Positions 8,685-18,874 of a DNA stretch of 64,000 nucleotides are shown here, piece after piece. Made by a program: the position numbers and the translations under genes. How positions within the stretch are numbered: the first letter of the stretch is position 1; each line of letters starts with the position of its first letter. The notes beneath the pieces were generated by a model that made no database searches, was not told the DNA's origin, and saw only the letters and a program-made list of their open reading frames with translations. This DNA is from Piscirickettsiaceae bacterium CG07_land_8_20_14_0_80_44_28 (GTDB lineage Bacteria > Pseudomonadota > Gammaproteobacteria > Thiomicrospirales > Thiomicrospiraceae). The DNA lies in assembly GCA_002779995.1 (NCBI GenBank), contig PEWX01000030.1:1-64000 (forward strand), read 5' to 3'.

Positions 8685-9299
8685 TTAGACTAACTTGACG
8701 CCTTGTAATGCTTTACGAATGGTTTCTTCCAAACTTAAATCAGTCGCCACCGACTTCACCATTTTTTCAGCTTGACCGGGTTTATAACCTAATGCAATCA
8801 AGGCTTCAATGGCGGAAGCATGGGTTTTATGCCGATTGGGCGGCATGACAGCTTGGCCGTCGGCGGTGGTTGCGACGTTCACGCCCGTTAACTGCCAACC
8901 TTTTAAGCGGTCGCGCATTTCGATCACCAAACGCTCTGCGGTTTTTTTGCCGACCCCCGGAATTCGGGTCAGTGCCACCACATCCGCGACTTCGACCAAG
9001 CCCACAAAGTCATGTACCGATAGCGTGGATAAAATACCAATCGCCATTTTTGCACCGATGCCACTGACTTTGATCAGTTCTTTAAATAAATTGCGCTCAA
9101 GCTCGGTGGCAAACCCATACAGCAACATTGCATCTTCACGAACATGCAAATGGGTTAGCAAGGTAATTTCCGAGCCGACTTCTCCGGTCGCATAGAAAGT
9201 CGACATCGGCGCTTCTAATTGATAACCGATCCCATTCACATTGATTAACAGCTGTGGCGGTTGTTTGGCGTGCAGTATTCCCGATAAAAAACCAATCAT
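8685..9299 (-). CDS. ruvA: Holliday junction DNA-binding subunit RuvA
   Basis: Tetrameric junction-binding partner of RuvB. The start at 9299 gives the family N-terminus MIGFLSGIL, with AAGGAT placed 7 nt upstream; a longer frame would run back into ruvC. 204 residues: an OB-fold (1-60), two helix-hairpin-helix motifs ([13 protein letters not shown] and [12 protein letters not shown]), and a C-terminal RuvB-binding domain (about 155-204). It is 10 nt downstream of ruvC. Confidence 0.97.
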   Translation of the reverse strand: MIGFLSGILHAKQPPQLLINVNGIGYQLEAPMSTFYATGEVGSEITLLTHLHVREDAMLLYGFATELERNLFKELIKVSGIGAKMAIGILSTLSVHDFVGLVEVADVVALTRIPGVGKKTAERLVIEMRDRLKGWQLTGVNVATTADGQAVMPPNRHKTHASAIEALIALGYKPGQAEKMVKSVATDLSLEETIRKALQGVKLV

Positions 9300-9309
9300 A
9301 TTGCTATCC

Positions 9310-9834
9310 TTAAAATCGTGTGCCTTTTGAAATTTTTTCCGGATCAATGCCCAATGTCCAATAACGATCATGGCAAAGTGCTGCGGCCAAGGCATCGGCT
9401 GCATCTTCTTGCGGACTTTCGGTCAGTTTTAATAGATTTTTGACCATAAATTGTACCTGATCTTTAGTGGCATGGCCTTGGCCAACAATGGTGCTTTTAA
9501 TTTGGGTAGGGGTGTATTCCATAATAGGAAGATTTTTTAATGCAGCTGCGCACAGAATAACCCCTCTTGCTTGACCAAGCGTAATGGCCGAACTGGGATT
9601 TTTATAAACAAAGACTTTTTCAATGGCCATCACTTCGGGATGATATTGATCAATGATTTGCATCACCGATTCAAAGATATTTTTGAGACGTTCTGCGCCC
9701 GAAAACTTCTCAACCCGAATCACCCCACTGGACACATAGGTTGGATGATAATGCCCTGATTCTATAATGCCAAAGCCCGCTTTACGAGATCCTGGATCAA
9801 TACCCAGTATTCTTTTTGGTTGCGCCAAATGCAA
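9310..9834 (-). CDS. ruvC: Holliday junction resolvase RuvC
   Basis: Endonuclease that cuts Holliday junctions processed by RuvAB. 174 residues. The four acidic catalytic residues are all present: D13 (GIDPGSR), E72 (AIEKVF), D144 and D147 (QEDAADALA), matching E. coli D7, E66, D138 and D141 with a constant offset of 6. It is the first gene of ruvC-ruvA-ruvB; a copy of the dispersed palindrome lies 50 bp upstream. Confidence 0.97.
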   Translation of the reverse strand: MHLAQPKRILGIDPGSRKAGFGIIESGHYHPTYVSSGVIRVEKFSGAERLKNIFESVMQIIDQYHPEVMAIEKVFVYKNPSSAITLGQARGVILCAAALKNLPIMEYTPTQIKSTIVGQGHATKDQVQFMVKNLLKLTESPQEDAADALAAALCHDRYWTLGIDPEKISKGTRF

Positions 9835-9883
9835 TTACCCCGAATTATTCTGTCTTTTTAGCCAGTTTTCAGACCAAAAACAA

Positions 9884-9893
9884 CCAGGCCTGG
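9884..9893. repeat. Dispersed palindrome copy 2 (nadA-ruvC gap)
   Basis: Exact CCAGGCCTGG in the 74-bp gap, flanked by AAAAACAA on the left and GCAGTTTT on the right. It could act as a hairpin terminator after nadA in the minus direction. Confidence 0.9.
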
Positions 9894-9908
9894 GCAGTTT
9901 TATGCGAC

Positions 9909-10982
9909 TTATGGTGCTTTTACCAAGCCTTGTTGCCGAGAAAAGGTTAACATTCGTTCCACTGACTGTAAGGCTTGTTGGCGAATGGGTTCTTCAATCA
10001 AAATTTCACCTTGACCGGTTTCCAGTGCTTTGGCTAAATTTTGTAAGCCATTCATCGCCATCCAAGGACAATGCGCACAGCTGACACAACTTCCGGAACT
10101 GCCGCCCGTTGGCGCAACAATTAGGGTTTTGTGTGGTGCCAATTGTTTCATTTTGTAAAAAATACCGTAATCGGTGGCGACGATGAACTTTTGATCCGGC
10201 AAGTTTTGTACGGCATCAATCATTACTCGTGTTGAACCCACCACATCGGCTAAATCAACCACTTCTGATGGCGATTCAGGGTGCACCAAAATCTTGGCAT
10301 CAGGATGTTGCGTCGCCAATACCTCTAGTTCATAGGTTTGAAATTCGTCATGGACAATGCAATGCCCTTGCCAACGCAGCATATCCACGCCGGTTTCTTT
10401 TTCAATCCAGCACCCTAAATGGCGATCCGGTGCCCAAATAATTTTTTTACCCTGCGCTTTTAAGTGACGCACAATTTCCAACGCATTGCCTGAAGTCACC
10501 ACCCAATCGGCCAGGGCTTTAACCTCAACACTGGTATTGGCATAAACCACCACCGTATGATCCGGATGTTGTGCACAAAAAGCGGCGAAGGTCTCGGGCG
10601 GACAACTTAAATCCAAGGAACAATTGGCGTCTAAATTCGGCATGAGCACGGTTTTTTCAGGGCTTAACATTTTTGCGGTCTCACCCATAAACCGCACCCC
10701 ACACACCACTAAGACATCGGCATCAGATTGTGCACCAAAATTAGCCATTTCTAAAGAATCAGCAACCTTGCCGCCGGTTTCTTCGGCCAAGGCTTGCAAG
10801 TCATCATCCACATAATAATGCGCAACGATTTGGGCATTTTTTTCGCGTAATAGTTGTTTGATATGATTGATTAACCGAGGTTTTTCCTGCGCATCCACAT
10901 GAATGGCAGGTTTGGAAGCTTCTGCTAACCGGTCAATTCGCTTGAGTAATGCTAAGGGCACACTCTCCGCAATTAAAGACAT
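9909..10982 (-). CDS. nadA: Quinolinate synthase NadA
   Basis: Condenses iminoaspartate (made by NadB) with dihydroxyacetone phosphate to quinolinate for NAD synthesis, using an oxygen-sensitive [4Fe-4S] cluster. 357 residues, with the family motifs [15 protein letters not shown] (about 54), [13 protein letters not shown] (first cluster cysteine region), [11 protein letters not shown] and the C-terminal [18 protein letters not shown] precedes the ATG. It is inserted between aspS and ruvC and probably cotranscribed from the DUF502-aspS side; no nadB or nadC is in the window. Confidence 0.96.
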   Translation of the reverse strand: MSLIAESVPLALLKRIDRLAEASKPAIHVDAQEKPRLINHIKQLLREKNAQIVAHYYVDDDLQALAEETGGKVADSLEMANFGAQSDADVLVVCGVRFMGETAKMLSPEKTVLMPNLDANCSLDLSCPPETFAAFCAQHPDHTVVVYANTSVEVKALADWVVTSGNALEIVRHLKAQGKKIIWAPDRHLGCWIEKETGVDMLRWQGHCIVHDEFQTYELEVLATQHPDAKILVHPESPSEVVDLADVVGSTRVMIDAVQNLPDQKFIVATDYGIFYKMKQLAPHKTLIVAPTGGSSGSCVSCAHCPWMAMNGLQNLAKALETGQGEILIEEPIRQQALQSVERMLTFSRQQGLVKAP

Positions 10983-11012
10983 ACATGCATCCTTTCTTTT
11001 GGCAGTCTGGAT

Positions 11013-12791
11013 TTATTCTGCTAACGCTTTACGAAAGCGCAAAGCCAAGTCGGCCAGTTGCACATTGTCGACACTGCCCGGTGCATCGGTCAATAAACAA
11101 GCTGCGGATTGTGTTTTCGGAAATGCAATCACATCGCGAATGGAGTCACGTTTAGCCATAATCATCACCAAACGGTCTAAACCAAAGGCCATACCGGCAT
11201 GAGGCGGGCAGCCAAATTTTAAGGCTTTTAATAAGAAACCAAATTTTTCTTCGGCCTCTTCCTCTGAAATACCCAATAGTTTTAACACGGCCGCTTGCAT
11301 ATGTGTGTCATGAATACGAACAGATCCGCCCCCGACTTCGATGCCGTTAATGACTAAATCATAGGCGCGCGATAGCATTTGATGCGGCTCGTCATGATTT
11401 AAGATTTCTTCAGTGGTGGCTTTTGGCTGGGTAAACGGATGGTGAATCGCCGTCATTTTAGCCGTTTTATCATCCATTTCAAACATGGGGAAATCAACCA
11501 CCCAAACAGGTGCCCATTCTTTTTCAATCATGCCCAAATCTTCCCCCAACTTACAACGCAATGCGCCCAAAGCTTCGTTAACGATTTTGGCTTTATCTGC
11601 ACCAAAGAAAACAATATCGCCATCTTCAGCACCCACCCGTTGCATAATTTCCAGCACTTGATCCGGGAAGAACTTAACAATTGGCGATTGCAATCCGTCC
11701 AAACCGGCAGATAAATCATTTACTTTGATATAGGCCAAGCCTTTTGCACCGTAAATACTAACGAATTTAGTGTAATCATCAATTTCTTTACGAGACAATT
11801 TGCCGCCTTGTGGCACGCGTAAAGCGGCAACACGCCCTAACGGATCTTTAGCGGGTGCAGCGAACACTTTAAAGTCAATATCTTGCAATAAATCCGCAAC
11901 ATCGACCAACTGTAATGGAATACGTAAATCAGGGCGGTCAATCCCATATTTTTCAATCGCTTCCGCATAGGTCATTCGCGGGAAATCGCCGCCTAAATCA
12001 ACACCAACCCCTTCTTGAAAAATCGTTTTGGCCAAGCCTTCCATCATTTTCATGACGGCTTCTTCTGACATAAATGAGGTTTCAATATCCAACTGGGTAA
12101 ATTCGGGTTGACGATCCGCGCGTAAATCTTCATCACGGAAACAACGGGTAATTTGATAATAGCGATCAAACCCGGACATCATTAATAATTGCTTAAATAA
12201 CTGGGGCGATTGCGGCAAGGCAAAAAATTTATTTTGATGGGTACGACTGGGGACTAAGTAATCACGCGCGCCTTCTGGCGTTGACTTGGTTAATATCGGT
12301 GTTTCAATATCCATAAAACCATTGTCATCCAAATAGCGACGCATGGAACGGGTGACTTTATAACGCGTTTTTAAGGTGTTTTGCATTTCATCGCGACGCA
12401 AGTCCAAATAGCGATAGGCCAAACGGACTTCTTCAGAAATGTGTTTATCGTCCAACTGAAAGGGAATTGGCTCTGAGGTACTAAGCACTTCTAGGGCATT
12501 GGCAACAATTTCAACTTTACCGGTAACCATCTTAGGGTTAATGGTTTCAGAGGTTCGCAACAAAACCAAACCAGTCACTTTTAATACAAATTCAGAACGG
12601 ACTCTTTCCGCGATGGCAAACATCTCGGCATTGTCGGGATTAACAACCACTTGCACCAATCCTTCACGATCACGCAAGTCAATAAAAATCACGCCGCCAT
12701 GATCACGACGACGGTGCACCCAACCGGAAACGGTGACAGTTTGATTTTCAAATTTTTCGGTTACTTGTCCACAATAGTGTGTACGCATCAT
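11013..12791 (-). CDS. aspS: Aspartyl-tRNA synthetase
   Basis: Class II synthetase of the long bacterial type. With the ATG at 12791 the product has 592 residues; AGG lies 8 nt upstream. A TTG two codons earlier and the next ATG at 12788 are alternatives. An N-terminal OB-fold anticodon-binding domain (about 1-105, with [20 protein letters not shown]) is followed by the class II core, including the motif 2 loop [18 protein letters not shown], the bacterial insertion (GAD) domain and motif 3 near [12 protein letters not shown]. It follows DUF502 by 42 nt. Confidence 0.97.
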   Translation of the reverse strand: MMRTHYCGQVTEKFENQTVTVSGWVHRRRDHGGVIFIDLRDREGLVQVVVNPDNAEMFAIAERVRSEFVLKVTGLVLLRTSETINPKMVTGKVEIVANALEVLSTSEPIPFQLDDKHISEEVRLAYRYLDLRRDEMQNTLKTRYKVTRSMRRYLDDNGFMDIETPILTKSTPEGARDYLVPSRTHQNKFFALPQSPQLFKQLLMMSGFDRYYQITRCFRDEDLRADRQPEFTQLDIETSFMSEEAVMKMMEGLAKTIFQEGVGVDLGGDFPRMTYAEAIEKYGIDRPDLRIPLQLVDVADLLQDIDFKVFAAPAKDPLGRVAALRVPQGGKLSRKEIDDYTKFVSIYGAKGLAYIKVNDLSAGLDGLQSPIVKFFPDQVLEIMQRVGAEDGDIVFFGADKAKIVNEALGALRCKLGEDLGMIEKEWAPVWVVDFPMFEMDDKTAKMTAIHHPFTQPKATTEEILNHDEPHQMLSRAYDLVINGIEVGGGSVRIHDTHMQAAVLKLLGISEEEAEEKFGFLLKALKFGCPPHAGMAFGLDRLVMIMAKRDSIRDVIAFPKTQSAACLLTDAPGSVDNVQLADLALRFRKALAE

Positions 12792-12833
12792 TGGCAATAC
12801 CTTTTCTCTCTAAGTGACTGACTGAGTCAGGGG

Positions 12834-13523
12834 TTATTCTGTTTTGGTTGGGATAATAGGAACATCATTCGTTCCTGGATATATAGCACTTCCCGCTTGA
12901 TTGGCGAAAGCAGGATCACGATACCAAGGCGGCACCACAACCCCTCCGGAAATAACCATCTTTAAAGCTTCGTCCACGGTCATATCCAGCTCCACAATTT
13001 CATGGCGCGCCGCCATAATAAAAAATCCGGATGTTGGGTTGGGCGTGGTTGGCACAAATAAATTCACCACATCAGGCAATTTAGTTTTTAACTGTGCTTC
13101 CCCTTGGGTTTTACTGGTTTGAAAAGCCAGTGTCCAAAGTCCTTCTCGTGGATATTGTAGCAAATAGGCCTTTTGAAAGGTTTGGGAGCCATCCCCAAAC
13201 AAGGCTTCAGCAATTTGCTTAACCGCTGTGTAAATGGATCTGACCAGCGGAATACGCGATAGGATTTTTTCCCAGAGACCATATAAATAGCGCCCGAAAA
13301 AATTGGCAACCATCATCCCCGTGAAAAAAATTAATAAAAACGAAAGAATCACACCAAAGCCGGGAATGTGCCGCCCCAATAATTGATCAGGTCGGAATTG
13401 CTCCGGCAACAGTAATAAACTTTGATCAAATAAATTCACCAAAAAGATCAGCGCAGCAATGGTCACACCCAATGGCAACCAAACCAATAATCCTGCAATC
13501 AAATACCGCTTTATAAAAGACAT
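12834..13523 (-). CDS. DUF502 family membrane protein
   Basis: 229-residue protein with two predicted transmembrane helices (about 8-28 and 55-78) and a conserved soluble part (PLVRSIYTAVKQ; NPTSGFFIMAARHE) typical of DUF502. Its function is unknown. It commonly lies next to aspS in proteobacteria, as here. A perfect -10 (TATAAT on the minus strand, 13570-13575) lies upstream, but I could not find a well-spaced -35. Confidence 0.85.
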   Translation of the reverse strand: MSFIKRYLIAGLLVWLPLGVTIAALIFLVNLFDQSLLLLPEQFRPDQLLGRHIPGFGVILSFLLIFFTGMMVANFFGRYLYGLWEKILSRIPLVRSIYTAVKQIAEALFGDGSQTFQKAYLLQYPREGLWTLAFQTSKTQGEAQLKTKLPDVVNLFVPTTPNPTSGFFIMAARHEIVELDMTVDEALKMVISGGVVVPPWYRDPAFANQAGSAIYPGTNDVPIIPTKTE

Positions 13524-13702
13524 CTTTTTCGCTTTGCGCTGTTACGCTTAAAATTAAATTTAGCCCAGTATTATATAAGAATTTACCTTGGCTTTGCATA
13601 AAACATTGACACCGATCCGAGCTATTGACTAGTAAACCAATGCTTTTTCCTCTATCATGACTTCATCACATTTAGCCAAGTAAAGACCGCCCAAATTCAC
13701 TT

Positions 13703-14548
13703 ATGAAAAAAACACAAACACTGCTCATTACCGGCTGTTCAACCGGAATTGGTTATCATACTGCCAAAACCCTGTCACAACTGGGTCACCAAGTCATTAC
13801 CACCTGTCGCCAAACTAAAGATGTGGCAAGACTTCAGTCTGAAGGACTCTATTGTGTACAAATGGATTTGGCTGAGAGCGCATCCATTCAACAAGCCTTG
13901 GTTGGTATACTGGCTGAATTCGAGCAAATTGATGTGCTTTTTAACAATGCGGCTTTTGGATTGCCGGGTGCTGTGGAAGACCTATCCCGAACCGCATTGG
14001 AACATCAGTTTGCCACCAATGTCTTTGGCACCCAAGAATTGACCAATCAAATCTTAACGGTCATGCGCCGCCAAGGCGCTGGCAAAATCATTTATAACAG
14101 CTCGATTTTAGGATTTGCCGCCATGCCCTATCGCGGCGCCTACAATGCCAGTAAGTTTGCGATTGAAGGGTTGGCAGACACGCTTCGTTTAGAACTCAAA
14201 TCAACCCCGATTCATGTCAGTCTGATTGAGCCGGGGCCGATTCGTTCTCAATTTAGAGCGAACGCTTATCAGCAATTTCAACAATGGATTACGCCTGAAA
14301 ACAGTGCGCATCAACAACAATATCAAGCGATGATTCAACGACTTGAAACCGAAGGGGATGCCGCGCCTTTTACCTTAGGCCCTGAAGCCGTTACCGAGGT
14401 GGTGCAACAAATTCTTGCCGCGACAAAACCGAAAGCACGCTATCGTGTGACACTGCCCACCAAGGTCTTTGCGTTACTCAAACGGTTACTGCCGACAGTT
14501 TGGTTGGATCAACTGCTGATGAAAGCTGGTGGCAACGGCAAACGTTAG
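13703..14548 (+). CDS. SDR family oxidoreductase
   Basis: Classical short-chain dehydrogenase of 281 residues: NAD(P)-binding TGCSTGIG at 10-17, NNAAFG near 81-86, and catalytic S133/S134, Y147 and K151 (YNASK). The C-terminal part (residues about 190-281) resembles the retinol/steroid-dehydrogenase-like group of bacterial SDRs, but the substrate cannot be told. The ribosome binding site is weak. It is a single plus-strand gene converging on the thioredoxin-like gene 11 nt away, with no obvious terminator between them. Confidence 0.85.
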   Translation: MKKTQTLLITGCSTGIGYHTAKTLSQLGHQVITTCRQTKDVARLQSEGLYCVQMDLAESASIQQALVGILAEFEQIDVLFNNAAFGLPGAVEDLSRTALEHQFATNVFGTQELTNQILTVMRRQGAGKIIYNSSILGFAAMPYRGAYNASKFAIEGLADTLRLELKSTPIHVSLIEPGPIRSQFRANAYQQFQQWITPENSAHQQQYQAMIQRLETEGDAAPFTLGPEAVTEVVQQILAATKPKARYRVTLPTKVFALLKRLLPTVWLDQLLMKAGGNGKR

Positions 14549-14559
14549 CGCACCTTGAT

Positions 14560-14889
14560 TCAATCAAATAACAGTTTGTAAGGACGCTCTATCGCTGCAA
14601 GCACAGAAGCCACGCTAAAGGTTCGCACCGCTTCAAAACTTTTTTGGCCATTAAAATAGATCTGCACGGTTGGCAAACTCATCACCCCGCTTTGCGCACA
14701 CATTGCGCCCGGTTGATGACAATCTAAGTAGCGCATTTGCATCCGCGGAAACTGTTCTGTGACCGCCGCTTGCAATTTTGGTTTTAAAGCATGGCACACT
14801 TGGCAGTCCTTTCCGCCATATAAAACCACCAGGCCTGGGTGTTTTTGCACTTCAATTTCACAGGCTTCAACGGAATCCACTGTTTGCAT
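14560..14889 (-). CDS. Thioredoxin-like protein
   Basis: 109-residue thioredoxin-fold protein. The start at 14889 has AGGAG 6 nt upstream; longer frames overlap the kinase gene. The redox motif is CQVC (GGKDCQVCHALKP, residues about 25-37) rather than CGPC, and the cis-proline region SLPTVQIYFNG is present. There is no signal peptide, so it is cytosolic. Probably a disulfide reductase or redox sensor; the partner is unknown. It is the last gene of a minus-strand run behind the ROK kinase. Confidence 0.8.
   Translation of the reverse strand: MQTVDSVEACEIEVQKHPGLVVLYGGKDCQVCHALKPKLQAAVTEQFPRMQMRYLDCHQPGAMCAQSGVMSLPTVQIYFNGQKSFEAVRTFSVASVLAAIERPYKLLFD
14829..14838. repeat. Dispersed palindrome copy 3 (in thioredoxin-like gene)
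   Basis: Exact CCAGGCCTGG in coding DNA (reads as PGLV on the minus strand), flanked by TAAAACCA and GTGTTTTT, so the A/T frame is present even inside a gene. Confidence 0.9.
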
Positions 14890-14902
14890 TTTGCTCTCCT
14901 GT

Positions 14903-15805
14903 TTACTTTTTCTGATTGGAACCCAACCAAGCCGCCCCTCTAACCCCGCTGGAATCCCCCCATTTTGCGGGCACGAGACGAGTTTCGACCAAATCACTAA
15001 ACACCCATTGCTGCCAAAGTTGTGGCACCCGCTGATATAAAAATTGCATCTTAGAAACACCGCCGCCCAAAACAATCACATCAGGATCCACGACATTGAT
15101 CACGCTGGCGAGTGCCTTAGCCATCCAATTGGCATAGGTTTCTAACATGGCTTGAGCGGCGTCATCGTCTTGTTCCGCCAACTCAACCAATTGTTGAGCC
15201 GTCACACTACGCCCTGTTTTCGCAAAAAAATGCGACGATAATGCGGGTCCGGATAAATAGGTTTCAATACACCCTTTTAAGCCGCAATAACAGCTTGGAC
15301 GACTAACGGCAGAATCCAACCAGGGCATAGGGTTATGTCCCCATTCACCGGCAATGGCGTTAGTCCCATTAATAACCTGACCATTGACCACTAAACCGCC
15401 ACCGCATCCGGTACCCACAATCACGGCAAACACAACCTCTTCGCCAGCGGCCGCGCCATCACTGGCTTCGGATAAGGCTAAACAATTGGCATCATTGGCC
15501 AATACCACTTTCATATCTAAGGCCACCTGCAAATCAGCCTGTAAATCACGGCCAATTAAACAGGTGGAATTGGCATTTTTTATGCGGCCGGTTTTCTTCG
15601 ATATCGCGCCCGGAATCCCAATCCCCACGCCATTAAAATGACCAAACGGTTGTTGAACCTGTGTGACTAAGTCAACGATGGCCTGGCAGGTCGCATCATA
15701 ATTTCCTTGCGGCGTCGCCACTCTTTGCCGAAATGCCAACTGATTATTCTCATCCAAAACCGCCACTTCAATTTTGGTGCCGCCTAGATCAATGCCCACT
15801 TTCAT
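14903..15805 (-). CDS. ROK family sugar kinase
   Basis: 300 residues with the phosphate-binding DLGGTK near the N-terminus (residues 6-11), the ROK signature around GTGCGGGLVVNG and GEWGHNPMPW, and the ROK zinc motif (SCYCGLKGCIETY). By length and motifs it is closest to the fructokinase (Mak)/N-acetylglucosamine kinase subgroup; the exact sugar cannot be fixed. Its start overlaps the stop of the upstream methyltransferase by 4 nt. Confidence 0.88.
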   Translation of the reverse strand: MKVGIDLGGTKIEVAVLDENNQLAFRQRVATPQGNYDATCQAIVDLVTQVQQPFGHFNGVGIGIPGAISKKTGRIKNANSTCLIGRDLQADLQVALDMKVVLANDANCLALSEASDGAAAGEEVVFAVIVGTGCGGGLVVNGQVINGTNAIAGEWGHNPMPWLDSAVSRPSCYCGLKGCIETYLSGPALSSHFFAKTGRSVTAQQLVELAEQDDDAAQAMLETYANWMAKALASVINVVDPDVIVLGGGVSKMQFLYQRVPQLWQQWVFSDLVETRLVPAKWGDSSGVRGAAWLGSNQKK

Positions 15806-16458
15806 GAATTTACTTCCAAATACACGCTAAAATCGTTGGCTAAATAATCATCCCGCATCACCACGTTTGGGGCTAGTGTTTGACAATAGCAGTGCATCTG
15901 CTCTGGATCAAAGCTTTGCAAATCCGCACGATTGGCTGTCCAGTCATGTTGCTGGTTTAGCAGATTAAAACTGACGCCATATTTTGCCAAGCCAACCATC
16001 TTTTGGATCACCGCTTTAGCATAATGCCCTTGTGTTTCGGGGGGATCAACCACTTCGTTGAGTGCGCCTGAGCAAATCACAAAATCAAACTGATTATCTT
16101 GCCAATCGAAATCAAAGAGTTCACCTTGGCTAAAATTCCGTTGAGGATATTGGCATTGTCCCGCAAAAATCATATCGGGTGATAAATCAATACCAAGATA
16201 ATCGAAAGCGTGAAAGTGCTGAGATAACCAATCGGCGAAATCGCCAAAACCACAGCCTACATCCAGCAGTTTGATATTTTCCGTCAAAGGCATTTGAAAT
16301 AGGGGGTGTTGGCAGATGAGTTGCCATAACACTTCAAAGCGCAACTGTTGCACCTGACGATTCTCCCAAAACAAGGCGGTTGGCTGATAGCCGCGATCCT
16401 GAATCGCTTGAGCATGGCGAGTAATAATGCGCAGCCTTTGCTTGTCGGGTAAGTTCAT
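15802..16458 (-). CDS. Class I SAM-dependent methyltransferase
   Basis: 218 residues. The SAM-binding motif I is LLDVGCGFGDFADWL (about 64-78), followed by an acidic motif II (YLGIDLSPDM) and FDFVICSGALNEV. The substrate is unknown. It is coupled to the ROK kinase (4-nt overlap) and 6 nt downstream of the DUF455 gene, so the three are probably one operon. Confidence 0.85.
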   Translation of the reverse strand: MNLPDKQRLRIITRHAQAIQDRGYQPTALFWENRQVQQLRFEVLWQLICQHPLFQMPLTENIKLLDVGCGFGDFADWLSQHFHAFDYLGIDLSPDMIFAGQCQYPQRNFSQGELFDFDWQDNQFDFVICSGALNEVVDPPETQGHYAKAVIQKMVGLAKYGVSFNLLNQQHDWTANRADLQSFDPEQMHCYCQTLAPNVVMRDDYLANDFSVYLEVNS

Positions 16459-16464
16459 ATTATT

Positions 16465-17286
16465 TCAGCTCACGGGTGCTTCGAGGGTTTTTAACCAAGC
16501 GATTTCATCTTCTGAAAAGCCTGCTTGCTGTCGTGCTTCAAAATTAAATGGCCCGCGTAAATTGCCATAGAAATAGCTTTTAATCACCTCAGTAAAGGTA
16601 TCAAACGGGTTGAGTTGACGTGCTTCACAAAGATAACGAAACCATCGAGTCCCCACCGCAACATGACCGATTTCATCGTGTAATAGGATTTTCAAAATTT
16701 CAACGCCGCGCTTATCGCCTATGGCTCGTAATTTTTGAATCATTGCCGGCGTCACATCTAACCCTCTAGCTTCAAGCGTTCTCGGCACTAATGCCATACG
16801 CACCAGTGGGTCGTGATCGGTTTCAACCGTGCTGATCCACAAACCATTATGTGCGGGGAAGTCTCCATATTCATAGCCTAAATGAAACAAATGCTCGCGC
16901 ACAATTTGAAAATGATAAGCTTCTTCTGCGGCCACATTCAGCCAATCATGATAATAGGCTTCAGGCATGTCTTGAAAACGATAGAGCGCATCCAACGCTA
17001 AATTAATGGCATTGAATTCAATGTGCAAGATTGAATGGATTAGCGCTGCGTGACCTTCCTTAGACCCTAAACGGCGCCTTGGCAAAGATTTGGGGGATAC
17101 CCATTCCGGCTTAGCAGGCCTTCCTGCATCCGCTACCTTCTCAATGGTTTCGGTAGCCGTCAAATCTAATTGTTGACAGGCCCAGGCTTGTTGAAGATGA
17201 TCCAACTGCTGTAACTTGGTGTCGCAGCAGGCTTCCATCAAACAGTCATAGGATTTTGAAAATAAACTAGGCATCCGGTATTCCAT
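16465..17286 (-). CDS. DUF455 family ferritin-like protein
   Basis: 273 residues. The conserved core has glutamates and histidines spaced as in a ferritin-like di-metal four-helix bundle: HSILHIEFNAINLALD (about 96-111), EEAYHFQIVREHL (about 130) and LLHDEIGHVAVGTRWF (about 207). The function is unknown; some relatives are linked to tRNA hydroxylation-like chemistry, but I would not assign that. The ATG at 17286 lacks a good ribosome binding site; the next ATG at 17274 has GGA at better spacing and could be the true start. Confidence 0.82.
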   Translation of the reverse strand: MEYRMPSLFSKSYDCLMEACCDTKLQQLDHLQQAWACQQLDLTATETIEKVADAGRPAKPEWVSPKSLPRRRLGSKEGHAALIHSILHIEFNAINLALDALYRFQDMPEAYYHDWLNVAAEEAYHFQIVREHLFHLGYEYGDFPAHNGLWISTVETDHDPLVRMALVPRTLEARGLDVTPAMIQKLRAIGDKRGVEILKILLHDEIGHVAVGTRWFRYLCEARQLNPFDTFTEVIKSYFYGNLRGPFNFEARQQAGFSEDEIAWLKTLEAPVS

Positions 17287-17310
17287 CTATTGCATCGAAA
17301 TACCCGCTAA

Positions 17311-17338
17311 AAATAAAAAAACCGGCGCTTTGGCCGGT
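17311..17338 (-). terminator. Intrinsic terminator after the small secreted protein
   Basis: On the minus strand the stem ACCGGC/GCCGGT (17321-17338) is followed by a run of T (17311-17320). It ends the 17360-17722 transcript before the DUF455 operon. Confidence 0.85.
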
Positions 17339-17359
17339 CATTATTTACAACAAACAAGC

Positions 17360-17722
17360 TTATTTTTTAAAGTAATAGCTGGCTTGTAAGTAAGGGGTAC
17401 CGCGATACTGTTTAGCGTCAATTGCATCAAATAATTTTGCCCACTTCGAACGATCTTCAGGTGTCATCACAGAAGAGGGGTTACGTGCAATGATTTTATC
17501 ACCATACTTGGCTTCAATTTTATCGAGTTCTCCATAACATTCAAGAACAGTGGTTTTTTGCTCATAAGCTTGTGCAGCTGTGCTCCCTTTTTCATTAGCA
17601 AGATTCACAATAGCATCACCATCTGCCACACACAAATCATACTTAGACGTTTCAGCTTGCGCATTTAGAGCAACAGCAGCAAGCAAGGCAATAAAAAGTG
17701 CTTTTAAAGTAGGTTGTTTCAT
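17360..17722 (-). CDS. Small secreted protein of unknown function
   Basis: 120 residues with a clear signal peptide (MKQPTLKALFIALLAAVALNAQA, cleavage after residue 23). The mature part has two cysteines (about 31 and 62) that could form one disulfide, and is Lys/Ala/Tyr-rich, ending YLQASYYFKK. I do not recognise the family. It is monocistronic, with its own ribosome binding site and a strong terminator. Confidence 0.75.
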   Translation of the reverse strand: MKQPTLKALFIALLAAVALNAQAETSKYDLCVADGDAIVNLANEKGSTAAQAYEQKTTVLECYGELDKIEAKYGDKIIARNPSSVMTPEDRSKWAKLFDAIDAKQYRGTPYLQASYYFKK

Positions 17723-17844
17723 TTACATGGCTCCGTCATATTAGGATTTAATTATTTAACAAAGCCATTTTGGGCTTTTTCAAAATAAATTGCAACCAAA
17801 AAGTCGTCTGTTTAACTTAGAAAAAAATGAAGTCCCTATAAGGT

Positions 17845-18297
17845 TTATTTATGCAATGTAGACAGACCCGTTTGATAAGCACGGATACTGAAAAACATCC
17901 ACAAAAGTATGGCAACCCAAGCGACTAAAAACACCAATTGAGAGACCCCATGCCAAGCAGAGAAACCCATCGATAAAAGTTTAGCATCCGCTAAGGGCAA
18001 TTGCTTTAATTCAGCCATTAACGGTGAAAGCCAAGCCAAGTTCAAAACCACCGCAACAAAAGCCAATAGCAACCAGCCTTCTCGCCGAGTCCACTTGCCG
18101 CTCAGGCAAATCATCCCACCCATCAATCCTAAAATCGCACCGTCTAGCCAGTAAGTCGTTGAAAGCAGCACGGCCATAATCTCACCCGCTACCTCGGCAT
18201 CCAGATGAGAAAACAAAACGGGGGCTACGCCATACCCTATTACCCAATTTAACGTTAACCAAGCGGCCGCCAATTGCTGTTGCAAGATAAAGGGCAT
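17845..18297 (-). CDS. DUF4149 family membrane protein
   Basis: 150 residues and four hydrophobic segments (about 8-30, 48-68, 78-96 and 118-140), matching DUF4149, in which the motif W-x-G-x-x-V-x-P-x-L-F is conserved (here NWVIGYGVAPVLF). The function is unknown. Its ATG shares one base with the greA stop codon (TAATG), so it is translationally coupled to greA. Confidence 0.8.
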   Translation of the reverse strand: MPFILQQQLAAAWLTLNWVIGYGVAPVLFSHLDAEVAGEIMAVLLSTTYWLDGAILGLMGGMICLSGKWTRREGWLLLAFVAVVLNLAWLSPLMAELKQLPLADAKLLSMGFSAWHGVSQLVFLVAWVAILLWMFFSIRAYQTGLSTLHK

Positions 18298-18773
18298 TAA
18301 ATATACTGAATCTCAACAATTTCGTAATCAATATTGCCTTTAGGTGCTTTTACGACCACTTCATCCCCTTCCTCTTTGGCAATCAGCGCACGGGCAATCG
18401 GTGAATTAACTGAAATTTTGTTGTGTTTAATATCCGCCTCTTCTTCACCCACTATTTTATAGGTCACTTCTTCATCCGTTTCCAAATTTAATACCGTGAC
18501 AGTTGACCCAAATACCACTTTGCCATTTGGTTTTAGCTTGGTCACGTCAATAATTTGCACACTTCCGAGTAAGCCCTCAATGAGTTTTATACGCGCTTCA
18601 ATTAAACCCTGCTCTTCTCTAGCGGCATGATATTCAGCATTTTCTTTTAAATCACCATGCTCACGTGCTTCTGCTATGGCTTTAGAAACTTTCGGACGCT
18701 CTACTGTTTTCAATTTCTGCAGTTCTTGTTGCAGCGCATCAGCGCCTTCTTTGGTCATTGGATGTCTTTGCAT
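18297..18773 (-). CDS. greA: Transcription elongation factor GreA
   Basis: Rescues backtracked RNA polymerase by stimulating transcript cleavage. The start at 18773 ([10 protein letters not shown]) has GGAG upstream and gives the normal 158 residues. The N-terminal coiled coil carries the catalytic acidic tip ([17 protein letters not shown], about 39-55) and the C-terminal FKBP-like domain ends [13 protein letters not shown]. It lies downstream of carB, the usual carAB-greA order. Confidence 0.96.
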   Translation of the reverse strand: MQRHPMTKEGADALQQELQKLKTVERPKVSKAIAEAREHGDLKENAEYHAAREEQGLIEARIKLIEGLLGSVQIIDVTKLKPNGKVVFGSTVTVLNLETDEEVTYKIVGEEEADIKHNKISVNSPIARALIAKEEGDEVVVKAPKGNIDYEIVEIQYI

Positions 18774-18874
18774 TTTGTTACTCCACTCTTCTACTCCCTT
18801 TTTTGCAAGGGAGGTTAAACAAAAAAACGCCAAGGCGACACCGCCTTAGCGCTTCTTCTCTTTATCATACAGCT

